Shown one piece after another: positions 51,082 through 58,505 of a stretch of DNA of 64,000 nt. Below the pieces are notes generated by a model that searched no databases, had not been told where the DNA came from, and saw only the letters and a list, made by a program, of their open reading frames with translations. The stretch spans positions 310,001 to 374,000 of the forward strand of contig NZ_CP134605.1 in NCBI RefSeq assembly GCF_031844685.1. The letters are read 5' to 3'. This DNA comes from Streptomyces sp. ITFR-21 (GTDB lineage Bacteria > Actinomycetota > Actinomycetes > Streptomycetales > Streptomycetaceae). Position 1 is the first letter of the stretch. Each line of letters starts with the position of its first letter. Both the position numbers and the translations under genes were made by a program.

Positions 51082-52962
51082 ATGAGCCGAATCGGAGCCG
51101 AGCACCTGGTGGGTGCGGACTATCTGCCCGTCGCGGAGCACGGGCTGATCGGTGATCTGCGGACGGTGGCGCTGGTCGGCACGGACGGCAGGATCGACTG
51201 GTTCTGTGCGCCGCGTTTCGACTCGCCGAGCGTCTTCGGCTCGCTGCTGGACGCCCGCAAGGGCGGGCACTGGACGATCAGCCCGGACTGCCGGCAGGCC
51301 GGCCGGCAGCAGTTCTACTTCCCCGAGACCAACATCCTGATCACCCGGATGCTCACCGAGGACGGCATCGTCGAGCTCCAGGACTTCATGCCGCTGGTGC
51401 GCGAGCACGACGAGGGCCACCGGCAGCGGCTGGTACGGCGGGTGGTGGGGATCCGCGGCCGGATGCGGATGGACGTGGAGATAGCGCCGCGGCTGGACTA
51501 CGGCCGCGGCCGGCACGAGACCACGGCGCTGCCGAGCGGGGTGCGGTTCGCCGGGGACAAGCTCACCGTCACCGTGCACAGCGACGTCGAGCTGCGGGCG
51601 GACGGCACGGACGCGCGCGGGCGGTTCATGATCGAGGAGGGGCAGACCGTCCTGTTCGTGCTGCACACCGCCGACCCCGCCGACCCGGCGTGCGGCGATC
51701 CGGACACGGCCGACGCCGCGAGGGTGGACGCCGGCTCCGTCGACGCACTGTTCGGCGCCACCGCCGCCTTCTGGCACACCTGGCTGCGGCAGTGCACGTA
51801 CACCGGGCGGTGGCGGGAGATGGTGCAGCGATCGGCGCTCACCCTGAAGCTGCTCACCCATGAGCCCACCGGTGCCATCGTGGCCGCGCCGACGCTCGGG
51901 CTGCCCGAGCAGCTGGGCGGCGAGCGCAACTGGGACTACCGGTACGTGTGGATCCGTGACGCCGCGTTCTCGCTGTACGCGCTGCTGCGGCTGGGGTTCA
52001 CCGGGGAGGCGAAGGCGTTCATCCAGTGGCTGACGGCCTGTCTGCGCACCGCGGGCGACGAGGGCGGCGGGCCGCTGCGGGTGCTGTACTCCATCGACGG
52101 GCACGCGGACCTGCCGGAGTACCCGCTGGACCACCTGGAGGGCTACCGCGGATCGCGCCCGGTGCGGGTCGGCAACGGGGCCGCGGGCCAGCTCCAACTG
52201 GACATCTACGGTGAACTCATCGACTCCATCTACCTGTTCAACAAGTACAGCGTGGGCATCTCGCACGACAGCTGGACGGACCTGTGCACGATCGTGGACT
52301 GGCTGCTGGACCACTGGGACGCACCCGACCAGGGCATCTGGGAGACCCGGGCCGGCCGGCAGGACCACACCTACTCACGGTTGATGTGCTGGGTGGCGGT
52401 CGAGCGGATGATCAGGATGGCCCGTCAGCGCGGGCTGCCCGGCGACCTCATCCGGTGGTCGACGGCCCGGGACCGTATCTACCGCCAGATCATCGACCGC
52501 GGCTGGGACCCCGCGGCCGGCACGTTCGCGCAGCGGCTGGCCGACGAACGGGACGGGTCCGCGCCGCCGGTGGTGGACGCGTCGCTGCTGCTGATGCCGA
52601 TGGTGAAGTTCCTCTCGCCCGACGACCCCCGGTTCCGTTCCACGGTGGACGCGATCGCCGAGCAGCTGGTGATGGACAGTCTGGTCTACCGCTACGACCC
52701 GGCGGTGTCCCCGGACGGGCTGTCCGGTGCGGAGGGCACGTTCTCCATCTGCTCGTTCTGGTGGGTGGAGGCGCTGACCCGCACCGGGCAGATCGAGCGG
52801 GCCCGGCTGGCGCTGGAGAAGACCTTCACCTACGCCAACCACCTGGGCCTGTACGCCGAGCAGATCGGGATGACCGGCGAGCACCTGGGGAACTTCCCGC
52901 AGGCGTTCACCCACCTCGCGCTGATCAGCGCGGCGACCAACCTGGACCGTGCGATGAAATGA
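51082..52962 (+). CDS. Glycoside hydrolase family 15 glucoamylase/trehalase-like
   Basis: 626 residues, a usual length for intracellular GH15. N-terminal beta-sandwich with GLIGDLRTVALVGTDGRIDW and CAPRFDSPSVFGSLLD, then the (alpha/alpha)6 barrel with ERNWDYRYVWIRDAAFSLYA, DHLEGYRGSRPVRVGNGA and DQGIWETRAGRQDHTYS (a catalytic Glu in WETR). Hydrolyses alpha-glucosides; Actinobacterial members include trehalases. No signal peptide. ATG 51082 with GGAG about 13 bases upstream. Stands alone with its promoter in the 280-base spacer upstream. Confidence 0.93.
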   Translation: MSRIGAEHLVGADYLPVAEHGLIGDLRTVALVGTDGRIDWFCAPRFDSPSVFGSLLDARKGGHWTISPDCRQAGRQQFYFPETNILITRMLTEDGIVELQDFMPLVREHDEGHRQRLVRRVVGIRGRMRMDVEIAPRLDYGRGRHETTALPSGVRFAGDKLTVTVHSDVELRADGTDARGRFMIEEGQTVLFVLHTADPADPACGDPDTADAARVDAGSVDALFGATAAFWHTWLRQCTYTGRWREMVQRSALTLKLLTHEPTGAIVAAPTLGLPEQLGGERNWDYRYVWIRDAAFSLYALLRLGFTGEAKAFIQWLTACLRTAGDEGGGPLRVLYSIDGHADLPEYPLDHLEGYRGSRPVRVGNGAAGQLQLDIYGELIDSIYLFNKYSVGISHDSWTDLCTIVDWLLDHWDAPDQGIWETRAGRQDHTYSRLMCWVAVERMIRMARQRGLPGDLIRWSTARDRIYRQIIDRGWDPAAGTFAQRLADERDGSAPPVVDASLLLMPMVKFLSPDDPRFRSTVDAIAEQLVMDSLVYRYDPAVSPDGLSGAEGTFSICSFWWVEALTRTGQIERARLALEKTFTYANHLGLYAEQIGMTGEHLGNFPQAFTHLALISAATNLDRAMK

Positions 52963-53079
52963 CCGGGCGGGGCCGGGCCGGGCACAGGAGGGATCCGCGT
53001 GACGGCTGCATGCGGACGCCCGCAGCGGGCAGATCAAGCCGTGGCGCCCCTGTCCGCGCGCCACGACGGGAGCACTGAC

Positions 53080-53799
53080 ATGACGACGCGCAGCCGCGCC
53101 GACGCGCCGACCCGGCATCCCCGGCACGAGCGCCGGGGCGAACCGCGACTGCCGGGTGTGGCGGCGACGCTGGTGGCGATCACGCTGTACCTGGCGCTGC
53201 CGCAGCGGCTGCTGATCGCGCCCCGGTTCGTCCTGCCGGCGCTGGAACTGCTGCTGCTGATACCGCTGCTGGCGTTCAACCCCAAGCGGTTGACCCGGCA
53301 GACCCGCACCTCCCGGGCTCTGTCCCTCACGCTGGTGCTCGTCGTGGCGGGCAGCAATCTGGCGGCGCTCGGCCTGCTGGTACGCGACCTGGTCTCGCCC
53401 GGGGTGGACGACGGCACGTCGCTGCTGCTGGCGGCCCTGCAGGTGTGGCTGACGAACGTGATCGTCTTCGGGCTGGCGTTCTGGGAGCTGGACCGGGGCG
53501 GACCGGTCAGCCGGACGCAGGTGGCGCGGGAGGATCTGCCGCTGGCGGACTTCCGGTTCTCGCAGGACGAGAACCACGACGCGGTGCAGGAGGTCGCCGA
53601 CGGTGCGAGCGTGACCGCCGACTGGGTGCCTACGCTGGTGGACTACCTGTATGTGTCCGTCACCAACTCCACGGCCTTCAGCCCGACCGACACGATGCCG
53701 CTGTCCAGCCGGGCGAAGCTGCTGATGACCGTGGAGAGCGTGTCGGCGCTCATCACGTCGCTGCTGGTGGTGGCCCGCGCGGTCAGCGCCCTGCACTAG
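53080..53799 (+). CDS. DUF1345-like multi-pass membrane protein
   Basis: 239 residues with four or five hydrophobic segments (about 27-45, 48-63, 85-110, 120-145, 215-235). The late STAFSPTDTMPLSSRAKLLM followed by a hydrophobic helix resembles the pore-like end of DUF1345/ion-channel-like proteins. ATG 53080 with GGGAG seven bases before is favoured; an in-frame GTG at 52999 has no ribosome site. Function unknown. The phosphoesterase gene starts 11 bases after its stop, so the two probably form an operon. Confidence 0.75.
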   Translation: MTTRSRADAPTRHPRHERRGEPRLPGVAATLVAITLYLALPQRLLIAPRFVLPALELLLLIPLLAFNPKRLTRQTRTSRALSLTLVLVVAGSNLAALGLLVRDLVSPGVDDGTSLLLAALQVWLTNVIVFGLAFWELDRGGPVSRTQVAREDLPLADFRFSQDENHDAVQEVADGASVTADWVPTLVDYLYVSVTNSTAFSPTDTMPLSSRAKLLMTVESVSALITSLLVVARAVSALH

Positions 53800-53810
53800 G
53801 GGGTCCGCCC

Positions 53811-54314
53811 ATGCGCCTGCTGCTGACCGCCGACACGCATCTGCCGCGGCGGGCCCGGGAGCTGCCCGCCGGGCTGCTGGCCGAGCTGGAGCGGGCCGAC
53901 GTGGTGTTCCACGCCGGTGACTGGGTGGACACCGCGACGCTGGACCTGTTCCGGGCCGGGGCCCGGCGGCTGGTCGGCGTCCACGGCAACAACGACGGCC
54001 CGGAGCTGCGGTCCCGGCTGCCCGAGGTGGCGCAGGCGGACCTGGCCGGCCTGCGGTTCGCCGTCGTCCACGAGACGGGGCCGGCCCGCGGCCGGGAGGA
54101 ACGCTGCGCCGAGCGGTTCCCCGGTGTGGACGTCCTGGTCTTCGGCCACAGCCACATCCCCTGGGACAGCACGGCGCCCACCGGCCTGCGCCTGCTCAAC
54201 CCGGGCTCGCCGACCGACCGCCGCCGGCAGCCGGGCTGCACCTACATGACCGCCGACGTGACGGCGTCCCGGCTCACCGCGGTACGCCTGCACGCCCTGC
54301 CGCCGCGCCCCTGA
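53811..54314 (+). CDS. YfcE-type metallophosphoesterase
   Basis: 167 residues, complete calcineurin-like fold: TADTHLP (D-x-H), FHAGDWVD (G-D), VHGNNDG (G-N-x-D), VVHETG, and FGHSHIPWDS (G-H-S-H), followed by LLNPGSPTDRR, the YfcE/MJ0936 signature. Two metal ions hydrolyse phosphodiesters. ATG 53811 preceded by AGGGGG. Co-transcribed with the upstream membrane protein gene. Physiological substrate unknown. Confidence 0.92.
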   Translation: MRLLLTADTHLPRRARELPAGLLAELERADVVFHAGDWVDTATLDLFRAGARRLVGVHGNNDGPELRSRLPEVAQADLAGLRFAVVHETGPARGREERCAERFPGVDVLVFGHSHIPWDSTAPTGLRLLNPGSPTDRRRQPGCTYMTADVTASRLTAVRLHALPPRP

Positions 54315-54332
54315 CCGCGCTCGGCCGCCGCC

Positions 54333-55673
54333 TCAGGGGGCGGGGACACCGAGGGCGAGGAGGGCGGTGTCGTCGGCCGGCGCGGTGCCGAACCCGGCCA
54401 TCAGGCCGCGCAGCGCGGTGACCAGGGTGCCGGGGGCGGCGGCGGGCAGGGCGCGGCCGAAGGAGAGCAGCGCGTCCTCGCCGTAAAGGCGGCGGTCGGG
54501 GCCGACGCGGGCCTCGGTGAGGCCGTCGGTGTAGAGCAGCAGGGTGTCGCCGGGGCGCAGGTCGATCCGCAGGCGGGCGAAGCGGGACTCGGGCAGGATG
54601 CCGATCAGCAGGCCGCCGACGGAGTCGACGTAGTCGGCGGTGCCGTCGGCCCGCAGCAGGAGCGGCGGCGGGTGGCCGCCGCTGGCCAGCCGGACGGTGA
54701 AGCCGGCGCCGGCGCGTTCCAGGACGGCGAGGACGGCGGTGCAGTAGCGCGAGTCGGAGCCGGTGTACTGCTCGTACAGCATCGTGTTGAGGGTGGTCAG
54801 CGCGGTGGCCGGATCGGGGTCGTGGAGCACGGCGGTCCGCAGGGTGTAGCGGGCCAGTGAGGTGAGGGCGGCGGCTTCCGGGCCCTTGCCGCAGACGTCG
54901 CCGAGGAAGCACGCCCAGCGCCCTTCGTCCAGCGCGAACAGGTCGTAGAAGTCGCCGCCGAGCCGGTCGGGAGCGGCGGTGTGGTAGTACGCGGCGGACT
55001 CCAGGCCGGCGATCCGCGGCAGCACCTCGGGCAGCAGGCTGCGCCGGATGACCGCGAGCACCTCCCGCAGCCGGGCCCGGTCGGTGTCGGCGGCCCTGCG
55101 CGCCGCCTCCGCGGCCCGCCCGGCCTCCTCCGCCTCCCGGCGGGCTTGTTCGGCGACCGCGCCGGCCTCCTCCGCGGCCCGGCGCCCGCGCAGCAGCTCG
55201 ATCTCGTACGAGCGGCGCTCGCGGGCGTCGAACAGGGTGGTGCGCACCAGCAGGGGTTCGCCGTCCTCGCCGGTCCTGACGACCGAGGTGGCCAGGACCG
55301 GCAGCCTGGTGCCGTCGGCCGCCCCGAGTTCCAGGGCGATGCCGTTGACGCCGCCCCTCATCCGAAGCAGCGGCGCGTAGTGCGTCTCGTGGTAGAGCCG
55401 GCCGCCGACGGTGAGCAGGTCCGCGAACCGGAGCCGGTCCACGACCTCCTCGCGGGTGCGGCCCAGCCAGCCCAGCAGGGTGGCGTTGAGCTTGACCACG
55501 GTGCCGTCGAGCAGGGTGGACACATAGCCGCAGGGGGCGCTCTCGTAGAGGTCCTCGGCGCTGTCCTCCAGCAGCTCGGCGAGCCGGTGGATCGCCGGCA
55601 GCTCCGGGTGGGCCGCCGGCTGCGCCCGGTGGCCAACCGGGGGCGGACCGCGGTGGCCGCCGCGGGGAGTCAC
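54333..55673 (-). CDS. rsbP: PAS-PP2C phosphatase, RsbP-like
   Basis: 446 residues: PAS domain about 25-150 (YESAPCGYVSTLLDGTVVKL, WLGRTREEVVDRLRFADLL), an Ala/Glu/Arg-rich coiled coil (about 160-205) and a SpoIIE/PP2C phosphatase domain (about 215-440; GGDFYDLFALDEGRWACFLG, DVCGKGPEAA, LLYTDGLTEAR, DDTALL). Same arrangement as Bacillus RsbP, which dephosphorylates the STAS antagonist under energy stress. GTG 55673 overlaps the rsbQ stop by 4 bases (GTGA), the same gene pairing as in Bacillus. Targets here are probably STAS proteins such as that at 48301. Confidence 0.9.
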   Translation of the reverse strand: MTPRGGHRGPPPVGHRAQPAAHPELPAIHRLAELLEDSAEDLYESAPCGYVSTLLDGTVVKLNATLLGWLGRTREEVVDRLRFADLLTVGGRLYHETHYAPLLRMRGGVNGIALELGAADGTRLPVLATSVVRTGEDGEPLLVRTTLFDARERRSYEIELLRGRRAAEEAGAVAEQARREAEEAGRAAEAARRAADTDRARLREVLAVIRRSLLPEVLPRIAGLESAAYYHTAAPDRLGGDFYDLFALDEGRWACFLGDVCGKGPEAAALTSLARYTLRTAVLHDPDPATALTTLNTMLYEQYTGSDSRYCTAVLAVLERAGAGFTVRLASGGHPPPLLLRADGTADYVDSVGGLLIGILPESRFARLRIDLRPGDTLLLYTDGLTEARVGPDRRLYGEDALLSFGRALPAAAPGTLVTALRGLMAGFGTAPADDTALLALGVPAP

Positions 55674-56470
55674 CGTCCGCCGAGGAAGTCGAGGATGGCC
55701 TGGCCGGTGGCCCGCGGGGCGCTGAGCTGGGGGCAGTGCCCGGTGGCGTCGAGGGTGACGAGCCGGCTGCCGGGGATCGCGGCGTGCACGTACGCGCCCA
55801 CTTCCCGGGGCGCGATGATGTCCTCGGCGCACTCCAGGATCAGGGTGGGCACCGACACGCCCGGCAGGTCGGCCCGGTTGTCGGACAGGAACGTGGCGCG
55901 GGCGAAGGTCCTGGCGATCTCGGGGTCGACCGTGCAGAAGCTGTCGGTGAGCTCCTGGCCCAGTTCGGGGCGGTCGGGGTTGCCCATGATGGCCGGCGCC
56001 ATGGCGGCGGACCAGCCGAGGTAGTTCGACTCCAGGGAGTCCAGCAGCTCGTCGATGTCGGCGGCGCTGAATCCGCCGTGGTAGCCGGCGTCGTCGATGT
56101 ACCGCGGCGAGGGGCCGACCATCACCAGCGCCGAGAACCGCTCGGGGGCCGCGGCGGCGGCGAGCACGCCGACCATGGCACTCACCGAGTGGCCGACGAA
56201 GACCACGTCGCGCAGGTCGAGCTCGTCGCAGATCTCCAGGACGTCGCGGGCGTAGCCGTCCAGGGAGGAGTACCGCTCCTCGTGCCACTCCCCCACCCGG
56301 GAGCGCCCGGCTCCGACGTAGTCGAAGAGGACCACCTCGTGGTGTTCGGCCAGGGCCGGCACCAGCAGGCGCCACATGTTCTGATCACAGCCGAACCCGT
56401 GGGCGAGCATGAGGATCGGACCGTCCTTCGGCTCCGTCCTGACCACGTTGTTCCTGCTGCGTATGTCCAT
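55670..56470 (-). CDS. rsbQ: Alpha/beta hydrolase RsbQ, energy-stress activator
   Basis: 266 residues. Nucleophile Ser95 in VGHSVSAM, oxyanion HGFGCDQNMW, catalytic Asp in the ECAEDIIAP segment and His in GHCPQLS; VMVGPSPRYIDD and DDAGYHGGFSAADID are highly characteristic of RsbQ. RsbQ belongs to the same fold group as the plant receptors KAI2 and D14 and activates RsbP through a still unknown small ligand. ATG 56470 chosen at the family N-terminus; ribosome site weak. Forms a translationally coupled pair with rsbP and is divergent from an anti-sigma-type ATPase gene. Confidence 0.92.
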   Translation of the reverse strand: MDIRSRNNVVRTEPKDGPILMLAHGFGCDQNMWRLLVPALAEHHEVVLFDYVGAGRSRVGEWHEERYSSLDGYARDVLEICDELDLRDVVFVGHSVSAMVGVLAAAAAPERFSALVMVGPSPRYIDDAGYHGGFSAADIDELLDSLESNYLGWSAAMAPAIMGNPDRPELGQELTDSFCTVDPEIARTFARATFLSDNRADLPGVSVPTLILECAEDIIAPREVGAYVHAAIPGSRLVTLDATGHCPQLSAPRATGQAILDFLGGR

Positions 56471-56744
56471 ACGTCCATGGTCCCACTCCACGCCTGGTTC
56501 TTCCCGGGCGCGGAGGGGTCCGGCCGGGTCGGTGCCCACGGGGGCCGCGTTCCCGGCGGTCCGGCGCGGAAACCGGGGCGGAGCGGGAGCGCCGTCCTCG
56601 TTTCGCGGACCGTCCCGCGGCAAGGCGCACGATAGCCGGAACCTCCGGCCGGGCGCGGTGCGCCGCCGGGATCCGACCGGTCCCCGGCGGCCGGCCCGTG
56701 CCGGCGGAGCCGTCCGACGTCATCCGAGTCATGGGGGGGAAGCG

Positions 56745-57209
56745 ATGAGCGCAACGGGACACGGGGGCGCCGGCCGGTCCCCCACGGACGGCTGGTCGCC
56801 GCCGTTCGCGGACGGGATTCCGGTCGGCGCGGCGGACGTGCGCCAACGGGTCCGGCTGGCGCTGCTGGACAGCGGGGAGCACTGCGATCAGAGGCCGCGG
56901 GAGGACGCCCTGCTGGTCGCCTCGGAGCTGGCCACCAACGCGGTCCGGCACGGCGGCGGCATCACCGGCTTCCAGGCGCGGGTGGTGGGCGGTGTGCTGG
57001 TGCTGGCCATCAGCGACCGTGTCGACGACACACCGAGGACCTTGCGGCGGCTGCCCGGCGACCACCGGCCGGGCGGCTACGGCTGGCCGATCATCCAGCG
57101 TCTCGCCCGCGGGGTGGTCGTCGAGCCGCGCGGGAGGACGAACGGGACGGGACCGTACGACGGCGGGCCGGCGGGCAAGACCATCACGGTCACGCTGCCG
57201 CTGAGCTGA
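56745..57209 (+). CDS. ATP-binding protein of the anti-sigma type, second copy
   Basis: 154 residues with an HATPase_c_2 domain: PREDALLVASELATNAVRHG (N-box), LVLAISDRVDDTPRTL (G1-like) and GGYGWPIIQRLARGVV (G2-like). It probably acts as a kinase or sequestering factor in the partner-switch controlled by the divergent rsbQ-rsbP pair, 275 bases away. ATG 56745 has GGGGGAAG. A bidirectional hairpin follows. Which STAS and sigma factors it contacts is not visible. Confidence 0.85.
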   Translation: MSATGHGGAGRSPTDGWSPPFADGIPVGAADVRQRVRLALLDSGEHCDQRPREDALLVASELATNAVRHGGGITGFQARVVGGVLVLAISDRVDDTPRTLRRLPGDHRPGGYGWPIIQRLARGVVVEPRGRTNGTGPYDGGPAGKTITVTLPLS

Positions 57210-57251
57210 CCGGGCGGCGGCGCCGGGCCGTAGGGCCGTGGCGGCGGCACA

Positions 57252-57293
57252 CAGTGGTGGGGCGCCCCGGATCTCCGGAGCGCCCCACCGCTG
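57252..57293. terminator. Long hairpin between convergent genes
   Basis: A nearly perfect palindrome of 42 bases: arms beginning CAGTGGTGGGGCGC and ending GCGCCCCACCGCTG with one G-T type mismatch, and CCGGA/TCCGG at the top. Lies between the ATPase gene and the small membrane-protein gene. Confidence 0.85.
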
Positions 57294-57306
57294 TACCGGC
57301 GGCTGC

Positions 57307-57495
57307 TCAGCGGAGCAGCACGATGAGCGCGGCGGCCAGGATCGTGACGACCGCCACCGAGAGCAGCAGGATCCGGCCGGCCCGCGCCGTACTGGACGAG
57401 GCGGCCTGGCCGGCCCGCGCGTGATGGTGGTGGGATGCCTGCCCGGATCCGGTCCAGCCGGGGGTGCCGTGATGGGTTGTCTCCGTGTGTGCCAT
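57307..57495 (-). CDS. Small single-helix membrane protein
   Basis: 62 residues: a hydrophilic N-terminus rich in His/Thr/Gly (QASHHHHARAG) and one C-terminal transmembrane helix (ILLLSVAVVTILAAALIVLL) ending in Arg, a tail-anchored layout. ATG 57495 has AGAAGGGA seven bases upstream, a good ribosome site, which supports it being real. No family is recognised. The His cluster might bind metal. Confidence 0.6.
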   Translation of the reverse strand: MAHTETTHHGTPGWTGSGQASHHHHARAGQAASSSTARAGRILLLSVAVVTILAAALIVLLR

Positions 57496-57906
57496 ACATC
57501 CCTTCTGGCCGCCCGGGGGGGTTCCCATGCCGTTCGAGTCCGGCCGTCTACGCCGCCGGGTGGATCACGCCGGCGCTCGGCACCGCCGACGAAGGCCTCC
57601 ACCGCGGCCTCGCCACCGTGCCCGGCGCCACCAGTGACTCGACACCGTCGTACGCCAGGCCGTCGCGCTGACGGCAGAAGCCCACGAAACCGCCCGGGAC
57701 GGCGAAGACCGGCCTCGCGGGCGCCTTGTCCGCCTGCGGCGGGCCCCTGGCACCCCCGCACCCCGCCCGCCCTGCCCGCTGTGCGATCCGCCCGCCCGGC
57801 ACGACGACGCCCCGGACCTGGATTGAGCCCTGCGGCGGGGCGGATCCGGTGGAGTGCCGCCCGTGGGCGGGCGGCGGGCGGTACGGTCTGATGCAGGGTC
57901 AGCACA
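57496..57906. other. Divergent spacer with possible coding remnant
   Basis: About 410 bases. On the minus strand the stretch 57550-57740 reads as protein-like sequence (VFAVPGGFVGFCRQRDGLAY, then DGVESLVAPGTVARPRW) but without a credible start or family; it may be a degraded gene. Promoters for both neighbours should also be here. Confidence 0.35.
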
Positions 57907-58398
57907 GTGGGGGTTGCGGTGACGGGGATCGAGATCGCCGTGGGGTACGTGTTCGTCTACCTGGTCCGCAAGGCCAGGCGCGTGGGCGGCCGGGCCGACC
58001 GGGAGGTCGACCGGGTTCTGGATGCGGGCATGGACCAGCTGCACGGCCTGGTCGGCGCGAAGCTCGGCAACGACCCCGCCTTGCAGCGTGCCGAGGAGGA
58101 GGCCGGGGCCGGCCGGGACGTGCCCAGTGAGCGCACCCGGCGGCGCCTGACCGACTCCCTGGAGGACGCCGCCGAGCGGGACCCGGACTTCGCGCAGGCC
58201 CTGACCGCCCTGGTGGAGCAGGTGCAGGCGGCGGAGAAGGCCGCCGGCGGGGTGTCGGCGTCCGGCAGGGGTGCGGCGGTCGGCGGGAACGTGGACATCA
58301 GGGCGGAGGGCGGCTCGGCCGCCGCGCTCACCATGGGCGACGTGCGCATCGGGGTCCCTGCCGCGGACCCTTCCCGGCCGGGCCCGGACCACGGCTGA
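57907..58398 (+). CDS. Membrane-anchored small protein paired with an NB-ARC/TPR ATPase
   Basis: 163 residues. N-terminal hydrophobic segment (IEIAVGYVFVYLVRKARR, about 8-25), then a charged helical part (ADREVDRVLDAGMDQLHGLV and PDFAQALTALVEQVQAAEKA) and a Gly/Ala/Val-rich C-terminus (AAVGGNVDIRAEGGSAAALT). Such proteins are found directly before STAND-type TPR genes in Streptomyces; function unknown, possibly an effector or tether. GTG 57907 or the in-frame GTG 57919 may start it. Its stop codon TGA (58396-58398) is contained in CTGA, where the frame of the next gene opens. Confidence 0.72.
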   Translation: MGVAVTGIEIAVGYVFVYLVRKARRVGGRADREVDRVLDAGMDQLHGLVGAKLGNDPALQRAEEEAGAGRDVPSERTRRRLTDSLEDAAERDPDFAQALTALVEQVQAAEKAAGGVSASGRGAAVGGNVDIRAEGGSAAALTMGDVRIGVPAADPSRPGPDHG

Positions 58399-58505
58399 CC
58401 GAGCCCGGCTCCACCCTCTCCGCGCGGGATGCCGCGGGCACGCGGATCATCGCGCAGGGGTACTCGACCGCAGCCGGTCACATCGAGCACTTCCATGCCC
58501 CACCG

